NCBI GenBank assembly: GCA_963580455.1
Contig: OY756968.1
Location: 2,703,544-2,767,543, forward strand
Source: Euonymus europaeus
Lineage: Eukaryota > Streptophyta > Magnoliopsida > Celastrales > Celastraceae
DNA length: 64,000 nucleotides
Reading direction: 5' to 3'
The notes under the pieces were generated by a model, which saw nothing but the letters and a program-made list of their open reading frames with translations, was not told where the DNA came from and made no database searches. This document shows, in pieces, positions 10,712-21,486 of the stretch; the first letter of the stretch is position 1, and every line of letters starts with the position of its first letter. A program made the translations under genes and the position numbers.

Positions 10712-10790
10712 TATAAATTAAGCCCAGCCCAGGTCAATCTTGAGGTTATAAGATCCGGATTTTTTTTCTTTCTGTCCTTGATATCTTAAC

Positions 10791-11068
10791 GTTGTGTTTG
10801 GAAGGAGGAGGATTGGGGAGGTTTCGTAGCCCATTTGGTAGGAAGTTTTGCGAAACCTTAATCTTAAAGTAAAAAACGAAACCCCCAATTTGAGAGTTTG
10901 GAGTTTTTTATTCTACAATAAAAAAAAGACAAAAATATATTTATGTCCAATTTAAAAAATCTCATGAAATTTCTATTTTAAACAGCAAACAAGATTTTCA
11001 TGAGGTTTCGTGAAAATTCTTAAAACTCTCTAAAACCTATTTTCTAATATCTCTTTCCAAACACATCA
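10791..11068. mobile_element. Short TIR element (Tourist- or hAT-like MITE)
   Basis: The left end TTGTGTTTGGAAGGAG and the right end (reverse complement GATGTGTTTGGAAAGAG) form inverted repeats around about 280 bp of noncoding DNA. The GTGTTTGGAA ends are typical of plant MITEs. The target duplication is unclear, so the superfamily is left open. Confidence 0.5.
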
Positions 11069-11196
11069 TAAATGTCGTGAACCCACATGATTAATTATTA
11101 TAAAATTATGTGCGTCCATTTCAATATTAAAGATAAATGGATAAAAAAATTGTTGGGATCCTTAATTGCTATTTGAAGTATTCGATTGAGACCATC

Positions 11197-11410
11197 TTTT
11201 TTTTTTTTTGAAGAACAACAATTTCTATTAATCTGGAAGGAAAATAGGAACAAAGTTAGCACAATCTCTAGGAACATTTCCTAGGATGAGCACCTGGGAA
11301 CTAGATAACATGCCTTTTAAGGCTAAAGCATCAGCGAGAACATTACTATTTCTAGAAATGTGAACCACTTCATAAAGCCATAATGTTAGAATCTTGATTT
11401 TCTGGTTCAT
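11197..11410 (-). pseudogene. LINE 3' fragment with RNase H C-terminus
   Basis: On the minus strand the frame from 11410 to 11228 includes VVHISRNSNVLADALA, the usual C-terminal RNase H motif of plant L1-type LINE polyproteins. It is followed by a stop, a short tail and a poly(A) (T-run 11197-11209 on the plus strand). Everything upstream of this motif is missing. No target duplication was found, so it is an old or secondarily broken copy. Confidence 0.65.
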
Positions 11411-12700
11411 TCAATAGAAGAGAGAAACTTACAAATAAACAATGGATTTGGAGGAAGGGATGGGTTAGGGTTGGAGAATCTCTAAACGAGCCAGCCCCCT
11501 ATGTTCAAATTTATACAATGCAAAGATAAGGGAAGAATCACTAGGTCGAGGTAGCCAGTGTTTGATGGATCCTTCTGTACTCATGTCTTCCAAACCTAGA
11601 TGGAGCCATCAACAGAAGCAATAAATATAGCCATCCTCAGACCCCCCCGAGACATGTGGCAGCCATCCAGTTTGTACGATTGATGCAGAACAACGGAACA
11701 TAAACATAAGTACTCAAACCTTGGAGGTTAGCGACAATATGAGCCAAAACATTCTATCATTACAAAATACTTCTGGCTCAAAACCAGGAAATTAAGATCG
11801 ATATATATGTTCCAACAATTCAGACATCAGAATGTGCAGATGACTGAGACATGAACTAGTGCCAGACGCATATATTGTCAAAAACTACATACAAGCATGC
11901 AATAAAAACAACTTCAGACTAAGATGACAAGGAACCATGATGACAAGCATCTGCGTACTCATGCCCTAGCTCATTTGACCTATACGGCAATGAGTTCAAT
12001 GATAGATAGGTAGGGAGTGGATGGACCCATGCATACACCTATGGCCTTATATTTTGCAACAATTAATTCGACTGTTGTGGCCTGTAAAGAGAGCTGGTCA
12101 AGAGGCAGGAGAAGCTGATAAAAAGCACAAAATATAGCACTCTTTACTAGTTACAACTTACAAGTATGATACTTACCTGTCTACAAGACGCAGACTAGAA
12201 TCCAAGCAACTCGAGGCAACGCAGCTGCCTGTCCACAGAGCTGCCCTTTGCCGTAGGGATGGAGGCTGCACTATATTTGAATACTTACTACTACTGCATG
12301 CAAGACTCTTATTAAGAATATTCCTAAGGGGGAAATTCCATAACCTGATGGTACGGTCCTTTCTGCAAATAATAGCCGTACGTTTCCATTGAATCTAGCA
12401 GCTTAAAACTGCACTTTAATTTCGTGCCCCTTAGGCTCCTTCTTTGGCAAATCCGTTACTCTTCTCTCTCTCTTACAGAACGACTTGAGTTACAGCTAGA
12501 GGAAGCTGAATCACGGGCTTGCACTTAATTTCTCTCTTCCATCGGAGTTGGAAGAACCCATCATCTTCTTTTTCAACGTTATTATTGTTTTAAGCAATGA
12601 ATCGATCGATCAATCAATTAAACCCCACAATCATTAGATCGATCAATTAATTCCTGATTCAAAAAAGTCCTTTAATCTCCCTCACAATCAATACTCCGCC
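11411..12700. other. Gene-free region upstream of EC1
   Basis: No coding sequence was recognised. A TGTTAGAATC at 11384 could be the edge of an old LTR, but no partner end or target duplication was found. The last few hundred bases should contain the EC1 promoter. Confidence 0.4.
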
Positions 12701-12710
12701 CTATAAATAC
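12701..12710 (+). promoter_or_regulatory. TATA box of the EC1-like gene
   Basis: CTATAAATAC lies 85-94 bp upstream of the EC1 start codon. That is the expected spacing for a plant core promoter with a short 5' UTR. Confidence 0.7.
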
Positions 12711-12794
12711 CACCCAAAACCTCCATCCCAAACCATCGATCCCACTAACTCATCCTCCCTAAGAATATTATTTTCTTACAAAAAACTACGTACT

Positions 12795-13193
12795 ATGGCT
12801 ATCAAGAATGTGCTTATTGTGTTGGCCTTGGCCTTTGTTTGCTTGATTTCAAATGCAATTGCAACAAGGGAGCTGCATGTTAAGCCAGGAGACAACCTGA
12901 AAGCAAGGCTTGAAGCGAGTGGTGGACTAGTTGAGTGCTGGAATGCACTGATGGAGCTGAAATCGTGTTCAAATGAGATTGTGCTGTTCTTCCTTAATGG
13001 GCAGACTGATATAGGACCTGACTGTTGCAGTGCAATTGAGATCATAACTAAAAACTGCTGGCCTGCAATGCTTACTTCACTTGGTTTCACTGCAGAGGAA
13101 GGGAACATATTGAGGGGTTACTGTGATGCAGCATCCTCTGCTCCTGCTGTGGCTCCTACTGCTGCTCTCTCCGCTGCGCAGTATCACAATTAA
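12795..13193 (+). CDS. EC1: EGG CELL-SECRETED PROTEIN 1-like peptide
   Basis: A single-exon gene of 132 codons. Residues 1-23 form a clear signal peptide (LIVLALAFVCLISNAIA). The mature part has six cysteines in the EC1 prolamin-like order (ECW, SCS, DCC, NCW, YC), with the conserved blocks LVECWNAL, DIGPDCC and NCWPAMLTSLGF. EC1 proteins are stored in the egg cell and released when sperm arrive, activating sperm cells for gamete fusion. This role is from the known family. The sequence itself shows a secreted, disulfide-rich small protein. Length and lack of introns agree with the family. A TATA box lies about 90 bp upstream. Expression in the egg cell is inferred. Confidence 0.92.
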   Translation: MAIKNVLIVLALAFVCLISNAIATRELHVKPGDNLKARLEASGGLVECWNALMELKSCSNEIVLFFLNGQTDIGPDCCSAIEIITKNCWPAMLTSLGFTAEEGNILRGYCDAASSAPAVAPTAALSAAQYHN

Positions 13194-14284
13194 TTGACTC
13201 AAATTAGAGGAGTTGGGTCGCTGGTTTTTGTGATTATAATAAAGGGTTATGCGACTTGGATTTATGTTTTGCTTCCATGCATCCTTTAATTTACGAGTAT
13301 GATTGCTTCCATGCTATTTAATATAACAACTTGTTGAATAATTTACATATGAATATAACCCATCCGTCATTATATCCCAATAGATTCTTCTTTACAACCG
13401 ATCGACTGTCGACGATGATACATTCATAGAGAATCAAGACCAAGATTGAGGGTTTAAATATATACGTACAGTCACACATGCAAACCATTTCATTTCATAC
13501 ACTCAATTGTATGACTGTTTACGTCCCCCGGTTCGTCTCCTCAATTTTCATTTAATATCACATATCCTGTTCAAGAATTCTGTCACCTCCCCCATGAAAT
13601 CATCTGTCAAAACAATCTCCTGTTGGCAAGGAAACCTTTCACCTGTCTTGGCATGTACATAAATGATACGAGTATCAGTTGCAAGAAGAATTGAAGAAAC
13701 ATATATGTATATAGTGGGGAAGTACATAATGTATAGTGGGGAAGTCACCTGAAGTATGTAGCAAACCGCAACAGGCAAAGGTCTGAGAGAGGACTATTGC
13801 TCTGTGGACTACAGTTCTGGGACGGGGTTGTTAGTTGAGCGCCCTGACATCCTTGAAGTTATTTGTGCCCTCAATGGGCCATGTAATAATTAATTGATTA
13901 GGAACCCTAGCTAATGCACCAACCGGCGGTGAGTTTTGTCTTAACGAGGTGCGTTTAGCACGTGAAGAAACACGGCCAAAGGTATTAAATCATAAAGGTT
14001 CTGAATAATAAAACATCCATAAAATTGGTGGATAAATATGAACAAACTGATAATCGTATGTTTAATCTAACAATTCGATCTTTAGACAAGTAGAAATGTA
14101 GAATATTAAACAAACCCAAATTAAAAGGAAATTTTTGATAACAAATCAACCCATAAGCATTAATTTCCTAAAACCAAGGTAGCTCTTCATGATCTTCTCA
14201 AGGTATTTCCTTGGGTAGTACAGGCCAATGCATGGAATGACATCCCCTGCCTTCCTCGAACAACACATTATTGCCTGAAATTGT
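13194..14284. other. Region between EC1 and the repeat-protein gene
   Basis: It holds the EC1 3' UTR and, nearest 14285, the 3' UTR of the minus-strand repeat protein. A minus-strand frame ending at 13548 has a protein-like tail (ERFPCQQEIVLTDDFMGEV), which I do not recognise. It has no partner exons that I could find and may be a gene relic. Confidence 0.35.
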
Positions 14285-16305
14285 TCACTTTGATTCTTCA
14301 GTTTTCTTCTCCTCAGTTGTATGTGTTGTCTGGGTATCTGCTGCTGCTGCAGCCGGTGTTGTTCCATCAACCACTTTCTCTGCTTCAACCTCTGCAGGAA
14401 CATCAACAAGAACAGCTGGGCTGGTGGTCTGCTCAACCTCAATTGGCGCTTCTAATACTACTTTGGATTCAGGTTCCTCTTTGGGCTTCTCTGGCTCTGA
14501 TGATTCTTGTTTTTCTGGCACAGCTTCTTGCTGCTTAGTTTCAGATTCTTCTTTAGGCTTCTCTACCTCAGCCTTTGCAGGAACATCAACAGCGGCAGCT
14601 GGGATGGTGGTCTGCTCGACCTCAACTGGCGCTTCTAATACTACCCTGGTTTCAGGTTCCTCTTTGGGCTTCTCTGGCTCTGACGGTTCTTGTTTTTCTG
14701 GCACAGCTTCTTGCTGCTTAGTTTCAGATTCTTCTTTAGGCTTCTCTACCTCAGCCTTTTCAGGAACATCAACAGCGGCAGCTGGGATGGTGGTCTGCTC
14801 GACCTCAACTGGCGCTTCTAGTACTACCCTGGTTTCAGGTTCCTCTTTGGGCTTCTCTGCAAGCTCTAATGGTTCTTGTTTTTCTGGCACAGCTTCTGGC
14901 TGCTTAGTTTCAGATTCTTCTTTAGGCTTCTCTACTTCAGCCTTTGCAGGAGCATCAACAGCAGCTGCTGGGATGGTGGTCTGCTCAACCTTAACTGGTG
15001 CTTCTAGTACTAGCTCGGTTTTAGGTTCCTCTTTGGGCTTCTCTGCAAGCTCTAATGGTTCTTGTTTTTCTGGCACAGCTTCTGGTTGCTTGGTTTCAGA
15101 TTCCTCTTTAAGCTTCTCTGGTTCGGACACTTCTTGTTTCACTGGCTCTGATCCTGCCTCACCTTCTTTCCCTTCATTCTGCAAAGTATTCAGCACAAAA
15201 TTCAGGAGAAATTAAACATTGGAAATGCAAATCATTTGTTGAACTTACGATTGAAGCCCACAAAACAATGAAGGAGAAAAGAAATAGGAAACAGACCAAG
15301 TGGTGGGTCCTCAAAACTATGACCAGTTTGGACAGTCATATTTGAATGACAGACTGAGGATGTGATGGAATATTCATGGCATAACCTCGTATTCTGATTC
15401 AGTTATTCTCCAGTTGGACTAGTTCTCTACCCGCATAAAATTCAACTATGAGCAGGAAAAAAAAAACTCATAAAGTTTTAGATAAAAAGTGTGATTAATC
15501 GGATACATTATGGGGGCACTTTATAAATATAACCCAAATAACTCAGAAGAGTTGTTGTCTGCTGCTGTGAGCTAAGACCCGTGGGATTTTATCCTTAAAA
15601 ATCATTTTGGTTGAGAGAGAACCTCAATGATTATAAATCACATTGGTGACTTACACCTAATCGTCTAATCATCCAAAGTTAAAAAAAAAAAAAAAACTGA
15701 GAGTAAATACAAGGACATCGACATTGCATAAGACAAGCATATGTACAAGAGTCAGTTTTTTTATCAGAAAAAAAAATACAAGAGCCAGCATGGTTGATTA
15801 ATATTAATATAAACAAGAACAACAAGAAAAACCAGTGCTCTGTATTCCACATTGTGATGTCCAAATAAACGTAATCGATCACTAGATCTAAAAAATGCTC
15901 TGTATGATTTGATTATTTCTCATGAAAAGGAAGAATTAATGTACGAAAAATGCAGGGATTAGTAATCAATGATTTAATCAAGATCAAGAAACATAAATAT
16001 ATTAATCCATTCATTATTGCCTCTATTTGATTCAAAAAAAAATAATAATATCATGAACAATTGTTAATCACCTCTTTGAACAAGTTGCTGAGAGATCGAG
16101 GCTTATCTTCCTGTTTACCAACAATTTCCTTCACTTTATCGCCTTCAACGACCTTCTTTTCCTCTTCCACAACCCCTGCACCTTTCTCCTTTCTCTCTGA
16201 CTCCACGTCATCAGCTTCCTCCACCTTAGCCGCCACAGCCGGAGCCAGGGCCTCACCCTCCCCGTCACCCTTCAATACCTTGGGCTTGGTCGCACAGCCT
16301 CCCAT
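14285..16305 (-). CDS. Acylated acidic repeat protein (MGGCATKPK family)
   Basis: Two exons, 16305-16072 and 15178-14285, join in frame across an 893-bp GT-AG intron to give 375 codons. The N-terminus MGGCATKPK has Gly2 and a Thr at position 6, a good N-myristoylation signal, with Cys4 placed for palmitoylation, so plasma-membrane attachment is likely. The rest is disordered and acidic, dominated by Glu, Lys, Pro, Val and Ala. Exon 2 is mostly four tandem repeats of 60-62 residues, each holding EKPKEESETKQ, EAVPEKQEP, EKPKEEP and APVEVEQTTIPAAAVD. No enzyme domain is visible. Related plant proteins with this N-terminus are uncharacterised, often given neurofilament-like names because of composition. 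Function is unknown. The repeat number may vary between alleles. Confidence 0.8.
14440..15120. repeat. Four in-frame tandem coding repeats (180-186 bp)
   Basis: Four copies of a 180-186-bp unit lie in exon 2 of the MGGCATKPK gene. The block GGTTCTTGTTTTTCTGGCAC recurs (with small changes) at about 14502, 14683, 14871 and 15057. Length differences are multiples of 3 (a 6-bp GCAAGC insertion in two units). The copies nearest the gene's 3' end have diverged most. Confidence 0.9.
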
Positions 16306-16346
16306 GTCTCTTTGATTAATTTATCGATGTACAAGAGAAGAGAGGT

Positions 16347-16379
<33 letters not shown>

Positions 16380-17880
16380 GGAGGTTTTTATAGTTAAGGA
16401 GGGATATTCGTTTTAGGGTCAAAGGGAGAGACAGACAGAGAGACCGACAACAGATAGAAATTAGAATAGATTTTTAGCGCGTTTTTAATATTTGTTTATA
16501 GGGCAAAGCCTGTCAATACACATGTGTATGTGGAGGAGAGGGAGAGGGATCCAGGGTGGTCCGGTGCCCAATTTGGGAGACTAATTTTTTTTTTAAAACC
16601 GACAGATAATTGTGGAATATATATCGTAATGATTTTAAGAGTATATATTTTTTGTTTTAAATAAAAATTATAATTACTGTAAAAAATTTGTGGCAATTAT
16701 AAATCGTCGGATTTAAAATATAAACATTCTGTTTTAAAACACTATAATTTTGATTTTTGTTTCAAATAAAAAAATACCGTTGAAATCGTTACGATATTCA
16801 AATTAGTAATGTTTAGGGCTTGAATTGGCCATTTTTAATCTTCCATTAATTTGTATTCTTAACATGTCTTTTGGTTTGCGGAATCTAGTTTTTTTAGGAA
16901 TATGAGTTTTTTATATTGTCAATGATTATTATGGGTGGTTGGTGGAATTTTTAGAATTTGAAATTTTAAGGAAAGTGATTTCTCATAAAAAGGTGAATTC
17001 TACCTTCATTCCAAAAAGAAAGGAATTTCAAATTTTAGAGTTAATCACGTCATACAATAATAAAAGGAAAGTGGATAAAAAAAAGGAGAAATGTTAGCAC
17101 AAAAAGAAAAATATAAATATGTACTAATAATAATTAACTAAAAAATAAATAACGATAAAAATGACAATATATATTCATGGTAAAACCCTAAATCCATTCG
17201 AATCATATAATAAATATAAAAAGGAAATAAATAAGAGAAATATATTTCTAATAAAAACATATTGGGGATATTGAGAAGGGGTTTAATGAATGACAATTTA
17301 AAAGAAATATTATCATATTTGAAATGAAGATTTTTTTTTTTTTTTTTGAGAAATAATGACACTGCGTTATCCTGTAAACTTGTGTGCGATTACATATTGA
17401 AAAATGGATGACGGTGTTGTGCTAGAAAGATTTAATTGTATGCAATATTATATATATATATATATATATTTTTAAGTGTTGTTCATCACAAAATTTTGAA
17501 TATATTTAATAATATCTGAAGAAATCATACAAATTTAGGAGATTAACAAATATTTTGTTGGTTCATAAACTTTGTTATATCATGTTATTTACTATATCTT
17601 TGATTCAAAATATTTTAACGTTGATAGAGAAAACACATATTTAAAATAATTAATTAATAAATACCGTGCAAATCTAGTAAATTTATGATTATATTGTCTA
17701 CGGTTAAGTATTTAATTACTCTTCTTCTAAAAGCAACTTCCGGTCATTGTGAAGTCGAAAATGTTAACTGTTACAACAAAAAACATCTCAAAGTGTCACA
17801 ATAAAAACGTTGCTTATGAATTTAAATTTAATTTGAACTCTAGTTGCGTTTGGTACAGAGGTTGTTAGAGTATTCTGCTG
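16306..17880. other. Gene-free AT-rich region, promoter of the repeat-protein gene
   Basis: A TA then GA dinucleotide run at about 16349-16380 lies 45-75 bp upstream of the start codon of the minus-strand gene and probably falls in its promoter or 5' UTR. A further TTTGGTTTGCGGAAT block near 16871 resembles a MITE end. A T-run occurs at about 17332-17349 and a TA run at about 17448-17470. No gene was seen. Confidence 0.5.
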
Positions 17881-20054
17881 GCGTGAGAAGCCTATGCCCG
17901 CTAACATCACCAAACACCATTTTGGAGATGTCGTAAAAGCTAGCTGCAACTATCGTTTATTTCATCGCTCACTGAGGGAGATTATTTTCTTCCGCCCAAA
18001 CCAAATACCCTTCATTGCCCCTCTCATCTCTTGCCTTTGCTACGCTTCTCGTCTTTTCTCAAAGGTATGGTTATGGGTTTCTTTTCGTCATCTTCTTCTT
18101 AGATCTAGTTTTTGTTCTTCTTAAATCTGCGACTTTCTTCATGAAAGACATCTTTGCGATTTTCTTCGTCGTCGATTTGGTTTTTGTTCTTCTTCTTTGA
18201 TCTGCAACAAAGCTTCTTCGATTTCAATTTTCTATTGATCTGCGATATTCTTCTTCTTTCGATATGGTTTTCTTGTATGCATGTCTTCAATCATCTGCAA
18301 TTCAGCAGATTTGGTTTCCTTGGTCCATCGATTCTTCACTTTTTCCCAGCCATAATAATGAAAATATTGTTAGTGGAGTTACGGGATGAAGAAAGTGAAT
18401 AGAGAAAGTGTAATGTTTAATTAATAAATAATAAATTTAAATGTCGATGAGTCAATTAATTTATTTATTAATCAATTGATAGCCTATGCCATATATATTA
18501 ATATTCATTTGTTAAAAAATAAAATTGTTATAATATTAACTATATAAAAAATGCTATTCAAAAATTTGATCACTCTTTATAAATAATCAAATATAATTAT
18601 CAATAATCATTTTAAATGATTAGTTGTAAATAGACTATTAATCGGTAATATTTATATGAAATACGATTTTAATACACTAATACCCTAATACTACCAAACT
18701 TGTACACAACATAAAGTAACTTATTTTGACAGCTTATACACCAACTTATAATCTCTGAGTCAACCTCTCCACAGTCGATTGTGATGTGTTTTCCTGATAG
18801 TTTGGTTTCTACCCATTCGATGAAAATTCTGAAATTTGGTAAATTGTTGTACAATGCACATCATCATCTTCGTACGGTTTCTCGTTAGTTAGATCTTTCT
18901 TCCATCAATGAAAGTCTTGTAGCTGCCCGGAAGAGTTTAAAGTCGACAAAATCTCTAATGATTTCATCTTATATTTTATTATCTTTACTCGGTGTTTAAG
19001 AACTTATCAACTCAACAAGCAAACACGTGGGTGGCTCAGTGGCTAACAGTAGAGTTACTGAGGTGCAACTTAAAACAAGTTCAATTTCGAAAAACGGTCA
19101 TAATGTGAGATCAAGTTCTGTGTACATCCTACGTGTCCTGACCTGCTCATTGCAGGAGTTTGTAAACGGAACTACAGCAGTGGCGGAAGTGAAGTTTGAA
19201 AGTGTGTGTTCATGTATACATATAGAATTTGATATTGATGGTTTTATTGCTCAACGGGTTTAGTCGCTATAATCCCATTCATTGTCTACATGCAAAGGTG
19301 AGAATGCTTAAAGTGACGCAGGGATGTAGCCAGTGGCCCAGTGAAGTTGATCTGGTCCGGTGTGGGTGGGACAATTAGATTCGAACCAGCCTCGGGCATG
19401 GACATGGCCAGATAGGGTCAAGAGTGACTTCAGACCACTCATTTGATATCTGGAGTTTGAGCTTTGAAGCAGACACATGCAGGATTCAACATATAACCTC
19501 ATCCTTCATTAATCACAATCACGGATGAATTTTATTTTATTTTTTATTGAAAAGACAAAACATAGAATAAGGATCCTCAGTTCCTCACACAAGCAACGTC
19601 TTTGCATTTCAAAATTTTCAATAGAGAATTGCAGATATAAGACAAATCTGACATAGCAGAGCCATGTGAGTTCTGAATCTTCTGAAAACCATATATTACT
19701 GTATTTCCATTATCTTCTCGCAACACAACAAATTAGTCATCGAAGTTGAACAGGTCGATTTTCCTCAAAAAGAGTAATAAAGTGCTAATTAATCCTACCT
19801 AATAATATCCACTAAATGGAAGTACCAATTTCTTCATCTTCATGTTTTGGCTACATTGAATCTAACAAACAAACTAAAGCTGCCTCTGTAATCAATCAAA
19901 CCCATCAAAGCTTCAAGCATAATGACCAAAACCCAGACTAGAAGCAGAGGAGGACAACAGAGGAAGACACCATGAATCCATAGATCAAGATCAAGAACCC
20001 AAAATGCAGTGCCCAGTTCCTCTTGAACTTACCAAAGTAGCTTTCAGGGGGCTC
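17881..20054. other. Gene-free region with a SINE-like relic
   Basis: No protein gene was recognised. A tRNA-like promoter pair lies at 19031-19089. The rest is AT-rich, with TTC-rich stretches at about 18100-18260. Confidence 0.45.
19031..19200 (+). repeat. tRNA-derived SINE-like relic
   Basis: GTGGCTCAGTGGCTAAC (19031-19047) resembles a pol III A box, and AAGTTCAATTTCG (about 19077-19089) a decayed B box at tRNA-like spacing. No tail or target duplication was confirmed. Confidence 0.4.
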
Positions 20055-20510
20055 CTAGTAATGGATCTCAAGCTCACTTTCATCACCTACCACCACCTCA
20101 CCATCACCATATTCTCCACCACTCACTCTCATTTTGAGCTCCCTCAGCCTCTCAGTGACCAATCCAAGAGTTAGCTTGTGACACCTCTTCTGATACTTGA
20201 ACCCATTGATGCATCTGAGGGTCTGAGCCACCGAGACATAGAAGATGAGGTGTGCAAGTGAAAGGAGGGAAATGGGGATCCAGCAGTGGCGGCACTCAAG
20301 GCGAGTAGACTGAGAATGGCCCAAGAAAACCAGAGAGAGGAAGATGAAGAAGATCAAGAAGTGCTTGTGAAGTTCCTTCTTTTGAAGGTCAATGGCTCTC
20401 TTCTTTTCAATGGTTTTCTCGAAATGAAGCTGGATTATGGTGTTGAGGGCTTGCAGCGCTGTCTCCTTTGGGATTGCTTGGTGACGGTGGTGTGTTTCAT
20501 AGTCTGCCAT
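20055..20510 (-). CDS. Uncharacterised two-TM plant membrane protein
   Basis: A single-exon frame of 151 codons from the ATG at 20510 (MADYETHHRHQ). The longer open frame upstream was not used because it lacks protein-like character. After a charged, helical N-terminus (TALQALNTIIQLHFEKTIEK) come two hydrophobic segments, at about 52-70 (FLIFFIFLSLVFLGH) and 83-100 (WIPISLLSLAHLIFYV). The C-terminal tail is basic, then acidic, with a CHKLTLGL block. I believe similar short proteins occur widely in land plants without an assigned role. The topology suggests an endomembrane protein with both ends on the same side. Function is unknown. Confidence 0.75.
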   Translation of the reverse strand: MADYETHHRHQAIPKETALQALNTIIQLHFEKTIEKKRAIDLQKKELHKHFLIFFIFLSLVFLGHSQSTRLECRHCWIPISLLSLAHLIFYVSVAQTLRCINGFKYQKRCHKLTLGLVTERLRELKMRVSGGEYGDGEVVVGDESELEIHY

Positions 20511-21486
20511 TGATGGGTTTGTGCGAGATAAGAGAGCTCTGTAGGAGATTGTGAAGCTAAAGTATTTCGATTTAGCTAGGATCTCGAGGAACAAATTTTA
20601 CAGTCGTTATACGGGAAAAAAAGTTACTTTTCGATCTTGACTGCTTGTCTTTTGTCAGGATGAAAGCTACACGCTTCACTCCTCATTAAAGCAAGAGACT
20701 GTTGAAGTTGAACAGAGAAGTCCTGAAATAGTAACCTCTCAGAAAATTTATCCGTTAGAGAAACTAGGCCCCTTTAGGGCCGGGCTAACATGGCACCTCC
20801 AGCCCACGAAGCCCAACACTAATGGTTAATTTTGGAACAATGATAGAGCTTCTGCACATCAACTTATACTCTATCAAATATTCAGAGGTGAGCTCATTTT
20901 AATGATTTCTATGCGACCAAAATGTAGATCCAACCCAACAAGTAAAAAATGGTTTAATGGAAGCAAATAACCCATCCTAGACACTATTTTAAGGAAAACA
21001 AAGAGGAAAAAAATAGAACAAGAACAAGAGAGATAATTCAAATACCGTTCTTCGCAATCATGACATTATTATTACGTGAATCATATTAAAAGAAAAGCAT
21101 AAGGATCTTCATTGCATCATTAGCATTAATGCTTAATGCAAGTGACTCGATAACTACAAAAAAACAACGATGATTTTTAACTTTTAACACACGCAGGTGC
21201 ACTTTCAAAAACTGAAAAGAACAGTGTTCTATATTTTACATACATACATGATACAGCCTCCTTCTTGTAATCTCTCCCACGCATACACAAAGGTTTGTTT
21301 AACAAATGATTATCTTTTACTATAGAAGTCATCTTCAAGTGGATGGCTTTTTTTGGGTCAAAACTGAACTCATCAAAACTCCTGGTGACCCAGAAAACAA
21401 TGAAGCAGCTCGCAGCAACCAAGACTGCTTCACAGATCAGGCAAACCCACTTCAGCTCTCAAAAATACTTTCAGCTTCTAATTTGA
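20511..21486. other. Intergenic region between the TM protein and GT-2 genes
   Basis: No coding sequence was recognised. It holds the promoter of the minus-strand TM protein and the 3' UTR of the trihelix gene. Confidence 0.5.

Noticed and set aside
11384..12700. A second LTR starting TGTTAGAATC
   Set aside because: No closing CA end, partner LTR, primer-binding site or target duplication could be found.
14271..15215. Plus-strand open frame of 314 codons rich in Ser, Thr and Gly
   Set aside because: It is the opposite strand of the repeat array in the MGGCATKPK gene. Its repeats mirror the real coding repeats and it has no start context or known domain.
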